From Amycolatopsis dendrobii (GTDB lineage: Bacteria > Actinomycetota > Actinomycetes > Mycobacteriales > Pseudonocardiaceae): 64,000 bases of DNA. Each line of letters begins with the position of its first letter. Position 1 is the first letter of the stretch. The notes beneath the pieces are model-generated. The model was not told the origin of the DNA and searched no databases. It saw only the letters and a list, made by a program, of their open reading frames with translations. A program made the translations under genes and the position numbers. The DNA lies in assembly GCF_014145675.1 (NCBI RefSeq), contig NZ_JACGZW010000001.1, positions 186,001 to 250,000 on the forward strand, read 5' to 3'. Positions 61,060-64,000 of the stretch are shown piece after piece.

Positions 61060-62265
61060 ATGCCTGGCCCGCCTCCGGGTCCCGCCGGCGACCGGATCGC
61101 CGGGAATCTGGCCGCCTTCACCGCCGACCCGCTGGGCTTTCTCGCCCGCTGCTCCAGGGAGCACGGCGACGTGGTCTCGATCGGCTCCCGCAACGTGCTG
61201 CTGACCGCGCCGGACGACGTCGAACGCGTGCTCGTCGACCGGGCGGGGGAGTTCGCCAAGTCCAGTCCCCGGACGCGCCGGCGCGCCCGGAAACAGGGCT
61301 TTCCGCGGGCGACGATGAACAGCGACGGCGCGGTGTGGCGGAGCAAGCGCGCCCGCCTCGGCCCGGTGTTCGCTCGCGGGCTGGTGGTTCTCGCCGCCGA
61401 GACAGCCGGTGCGGAAGCACGCCGAATCGCCTGGCCGGAGGGCGCCGAGTTCGACCCGGCTCCGGCAGCGGCTCGGCTGGCGCTGCGATCAATCACGTTC
61501 CTGCTGTTCGGGGCCGCGGCGAGCGACCGGGACGCGGACGCAGTCGGCAGGCTGGTGCACGAAATCATGGACCTGTCGGTTTCCCCTTATGTCCTGCCCA
61601 GTTGGGTGCCGACGCCGGGTGCACTGCGAATGCGGCGGGCGTTGCGCGACGTCAGCGAGGTCGTCGCCAAGGCCCGCCGGGGCGACGCGCCCGTGCTGAG
61701 CGCGTTGGCCGGCGCCGACGACGACGAGATGCGCGACGAACTCGCGACGCTGGTGCTTTCCGGTTATGAGACAACGAAAAACGCGATCCTCTGGACCCTG
61801 CATCTGCTGGCCGCGCACCCGGAAGCCGCCGACCGGGCCGCTGCGGCGGATTCCTTCGCGGATGCTGTCGTGCGCGAGGCGATGCGGTTGTACCCGCCTG
61901 CTTGGCTGACCAGCCGCGAGACGCTGCGGGACGTGGAGCTGGGCGGCTTCGCCGTGCCCGCCGACACCACGGTGTCGGTCAGCCAGTGGGTGACCCATCG
62001 CGACCCCCGCTGGTACCCGGAGCCGCACGAGTTCCGGCCGGAGCGGTGGCTGACCGGAGCCGACCGCCCGCGCGGGGCCTACTTCCCGTTCGGGCTGGGG
62101 CCGCGGGCGTGCATCGGCGCGGCGCTCGCGACTGCCGAGGCGGTGGCCGCGGTGACGTGCCTGTGCGCGCGGTTCCGCCTTCTGCCAGGCGACGCTGTCG
62201 TGCGGCCGCGTCCCGCCCTCTCGTTGCAGCCGGAGGGCTTGCGCCTGCGGGTGGCGGTCCGGTGA
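61060..62265 (+). CDS. Cytochrome P450, probable tyrosine-crosslinking enzyme of the YIYY peptide
   Basis: 401 residues from ATG 61060 with AGGAGG seven bases before; the frame is open to 60781 but that part crosses the precursor gene. Heme loop FPFGLGPRACIG with Cys351, I-helix LSGYETTKNAI and K-helix VREAMR are intact; PPAWLTSRETLRDVELGGFAVPADTTVSVSQWVTHRDPRWYPEPHEFRPERW is typical of class II-like bacterial P450s. It lies 65 bp after the precursor. By analogy with cittilin biosynthesis it should form the biaryl and aryl-ether links between Tyr residues of YIYY. It needs a redox partner from elsewhere. Confidence 0.93.
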   Translation: MPGPPPGPAGDRIAGNLAAFTADPLGFLARCSREHGDVVSIGSRNVLLTAPDDVERVLVDRAGEFAKSSPRTRRRARKQGFPRATMNSDGAVWRSKRARLGPVFARGLVVLAAETAGAEARRIAWPEGAEFDPAPAAARLALRSITFLLFGAAASDRDADAVGRLVHEIMDLSVSPYVLPSWVPTPGALRMRRALRDVSEVVAKARRGDAPVLSALAGADDDEMRDELATLVLSGYETTKNAILWTLHLLAAHPEAADRAAAADSFADAVVREAMRLYPPAWLTSRETLRDVELGGFAVPADTTVSVSQWVTHRDPRWYPEPHEFRPERWLTGADRPRGAYFPFGLGPRACIGAALATAEAVAAVTCLCARFRLLPGDAVVRPRPALSLQPEGLRLRVAVR

Positions 62266-62308
62266 CGGGGCCGCGCTCGATCGCCGCGCTGTCCGGCAGG
62301 GCGTCCTG

Positions 62309-63340
62309 ATGCGGCTCTTGGTCACCGCGTGCCCCGCTGCCAGCCATTTCCGGCCGCTGGTGCCGTTCGCTCGCGCGGCCCGCGCCGCCGGGCACGACGT
62401 GCTGGTCGCGATCGGCGGCGGGTATGCCGCACAAGCGAGCGCCTGCGGGCTGCCCGTGCACCCGGTAGGCGGCGACGTCAGCCTGCTGTCCGTTCCCGGC
62501 GGCCCCGGCCGTTCCGGCTGGGCCAGAATGCTCGAGCTGGCCGAACGCACCGCGCCCGACTTGCTCGCGCTCGCCCGGACCTGGCGGCCGGACGCCGTGG
62601 TGCGCACCCCGCCGGAGTTCGCCGGCGCGCTGGCCGCGCGAGCGATCGGCGCGAGGCTGCTGGAGCACTCGTTCGGCCTGGTCATGCCCCGCGCCCGGCT
62701 GCTCGCCGCCGAGCGTGAACTCGCCGCGCTGTCCGAAATCCACGGCGTCCGTCCCCGGCTGCCCGAACCGGACGCGCTGATCGACCTGTGCCCGCCGTCG
62801 GCGCGCCCCGCCCGCTTGCCCGCGGGGATTCCGCTGCGCTTCCAGCCCTGCCGCGGAGAACCGGCGGCCGGACCGCGGGAAGCCGATCTTTGCCTGACGC
62901 TGGGCACGATCCTGCCCAGGCTGGGCCGCACCGAGGTCGTGCCGCCCGTGCTGGCCGCGGCACGAGACCTCGGTCTGCGCACGGTGATCCTCGGCATGGC
63001 TGTGCCCGGAACGCTTTCCCTGGAATGGGCTCCGCTGGACACCGTCCGGTGCCGGGTGCTGGCACACCACGGCGGGTCGGGCACGACGTTCAGCGCGCTG
63101 GCGGCCGGTGTGCCGCAACTGGTCATGCCACACCTGACCGACCAGCCGGACAACGCCGCGTTGGTGGAATCCGCCGGGGCGGGCATGGCGCTGGAACCTT
63201 CGCGAGTCACCCGTACCTCGGCGCGCGAAGCCCTCGCCCGGTTGCTGTCCCCGGGCGCGGCCGCGGCGGCGGGCAGACTGCGCGCGGAAATCTCCGCGAT
63301 GCCCTCGCCCGCCGACGTCGTCCGCGATCTCCTCGGTTGA
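62309..63340 (+). CDS. GT1-family glycosyltransferase in the YIYY-peptide cluster
   Basis: 343 residues. N-terminal acceptor domain LLVTACPAASHFRPLVPFARAARAAGHDVLVA; C-terminal donor domain with DLCLTLGTILPR and the diagnostic HHGGSGTTFSALAAGVPQLVMPHLTDQPDNA (bacterial UGT/macrolide-GT motif), so a nucleotide-sugar donor is expected. Shorter than the usual 390-420 residues. It starts 44 bp after the P450; a 15-codon frame overlaps the P450 stop and this start (GTGA, TGATG) and may couple translation. A Tyr phenol or a terminal group of the crosslinked peptide is the likely acceptor. Glycosyl transfer would distinguish this product from known cittilins. Confidence 0.92.
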   Translation: MRLLVTACPAASHFRPLVPFARAARAAGHDVLVAIGGGYAAQASACGLPVHPVGGDVSLLSVPGGPGRSGWARMLELAERTAPDLLALARTWRPDAVVRTPPEFAGALAARAIGARLLEHSFGLVMPRARLLAAERELAALSEIHGVRPRLPEPDALIDLCPPSARPARLPAGIPLRFQPCRGEPAAGPREADLCLTLGTILPRLGRTEVVPPVLAAARDLGLRTVILGMAVPGTLSLEWAPLDTVRCRVLAHHGGSGTTFSALAAGVPQLVMPHLTDQPDNAALVESAGAGMALEPSRVTRTSAREALARLLSPGAAAAAGRLRAEISAMPSPADVVRDLLG

Positions 63341-63352
63341 AACTCGCGGTCC

Positions 63353-63907
63353 CTAACCGGCCCGCAGCCCGGCGAGGGCGAACTCGAATACCCGCTCCCG
63401 CTGGGCCTCGTCGACGTATTCGACCGCCGTGATCCCGGAAATCATGCGCAGGACGTCGTCGATCGACGATTCCGGCCGTGCGGCCCCCGCCTCCTGCGCG
63501 CGCACCAGCAGCGGACCGCCTGCCTCGCGCATCGCCCTGCGGCAGGCCTGGAAGCCGTCGGTGGTGCGGTTGAGCGATTCGGCGAAGGCCAGCTTCGTGC
63601 CGATGTACTCGACGAAACGCCGGAGCCACGCCGCGAACGCGTCCCACGGTTCGAGGTCTGCGACGTCGCCCGCGGCCCGGCACAGCGCCTCGACCGCCTC
63701 GCGGTTCACCTCTTCGACCAGGTCCTCGCGGGTGGGGAAGTTCCGGTAGAGCGTCGCGATGCTCACCCCGGCCCGGCGCGCCACGTCCTCCAGCGAGGTC
63801 TGCGCCCGCTGCTCCTCGAAGGCCTCCCGGGCGGCCGCGACCAGCGCGTCGAAGTTGCGCCGCGCGTCGGCGCGCTTGGGCCGCCTGCTCGGCAGTTCCG
63901 GTTCCAT
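63353..63907 (-). CDS. TetR-family regulator of a gene beyond the right edge
   Basis: 184 residues from ATG 63907 with GGGAG 6 nt upstream; TTG 63928 would start inside the operator. Helix-turn-helix FDALVAAAREAFEEQRAQTSLEDVARRAGVSIATLYRNFPTREDLVEEV. The C-terminal domain (FVEYIGTKLAFAESLNRTTDGFQACRRAMREAGGPLL) is of the TetR_C_SACE_7040/13 kind. Convergent with the glycosyltransferase gene (12-bp gap). A perfect operator lies in the divergent promoter region to its right. Confidence 0.92.
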   Translation of the reverse strand: MEPELPSRRPKRADARRNFDALVAAAREAFEEQRAQTSLEDVARRAGVSIATLYRNFPTREDLVEEVNREAVEALCRAAGDVADLEPWDAFAAWLRRFVEYIGTKLAFAESLNRTTDGFQACRRAMREAGGPLLVRAQEAGAARPESSIDDVLRMISGITAVEYVDEAQRERVFEFALAGLRAG

Positions 63908-63921
63908 CCCGTCTCCCGCGT

Positions 63922-63950
63922 TTGACAACCGTAGGAGACCTACGGTTAAA
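63922..63950 (+). promoter_or_regulatory. Rightward promoter with TetR operator in its spacer
   Basis: TTGACA at 63922-63927, 17-bp spacer, GTTAAA at 63945-63950. The spacer is filled by a perfect inverted repeat, AACCGTAGG (63927-63935), AGA, CCTACGGTT (63939-63947). A TetR dimer bound there would exclude RNA polymerase. The regulated gene starts outside the window; nothing codes between 63951 and 64000. Confidence 0.8.
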
Positions 63951-64000
63951 GTGTAGGGGTACTTTCACTTCTCATCGTACGTGCTTCGCGCACGGAAGGG

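Noticed and set aside
1..64000. tRNA, rRNA, CRISPR arrays, transposases, integrases or attachment sites
   Set aside because: None could be recognised by eye on either strand; a structural RNA scan could still find small ncRNAs.

Overview
The window is about 64 kb of very GC-rich DNA with dense, strongly third-position-GC-biased genes, many GTG starts, 4-nt ATGA/GTGA overlaps, TetR/LacI/IclR/PucR regulators, a modular PKS and P450s. This is typical of a filamentous actinomycete; an Amycolatopsis-like member of the Pseudonocardiales is my inference, not something the sequence proves. No rRNA, tRNA, CRISPR array, insertion sequence or integrase was seen, so it reads as chromosomal arm or accessory metabolism.

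Layout. 1-4.0 kb: a sugar ABC importer operon (binding lipoprotein cut by the window edge, two permeases) co-transcribed with its LacI regulator, with two palindromic operators. 4.1-7.3 kb: TetR regulator divergent from an ABC/FtsX export pair, plus a monooxygenase-fold protein. 7.3-8.2 kb: winged-helix regulator and membrane partner behind a long inverted repeat. 8.2-14.4 kb: LacI regulator divergent from an MFS transporter and a hydantoinase/oxoprolinase pair, with promoter and operator visible. 14.4-18.4 kb: housekeeping and orphan genes (NUDIX, HAD-like, endonuclease V, BPL-N lipoprotein, P-loop kinase, PGYP-tailed membrane protein).

18.4-25.9 kb looks like a sulfation locus: sulfotransferase, SDR, DUF1214-type protein, IclR regulator, SnoaL-like protein and CysD/CysNC, which make PAPS. 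No PAPS reductase is present, and the same AGAAC-N2-GTTCT motif lies in both divergent promoters. 26-30 kb: VOC protein, DJ-1/Hsp31-like protein, acetoacetate-decarboxylase-like protein, TetR with two matching operators, and an Old-Yellow-Enzyme gene broken by an internal out-of-frame deletion. 30-33.9 kb: a membrane-anchored periplasmic-binding-type receptor paired with a large P-loop ATPase, a candidate uncharacterised sensing system. 34-35.3 kb: ThrE-type exporter.

35.8-42.7 kb: a one-module type I PKS (KS-AT-DH-KR-ACP-TE) translationally coupled to a P450. 43-50 kb: two alkylsulfatase-like metallo-beta-lactamase proteins (one with a degenerate metal motif), an MFS transporter and an NDP-forming acyl-CoA synthetase, divergent from a PucR regulator whose start codon lies in an 18-bp palindrome. 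50.2-58 kb: six same-strand genes centred on a CHAT caspase-like protein. 58.2-59.8 kb: Tat-exported flavin amine oxidase.

60.7-63.3 kb is the most interesting part: a 27-codon gene for a peptide ending in Tyr-Ile-Tyr-Tyr, preceded by a near-perfect Shine-Dalgarno, then a strong hairpin, a P450 and a GT1 glycosyltransferase, with a divergent AraC regulator. The terminal YIYY equals the core of the P450-crosslinked RiPP cittilin/RP-66453. A glycosyltransferase in such a cluster suggests a glycosylated member of this class. A TetR gene with an operator inside the spacer of a rightward promoter closes the window.
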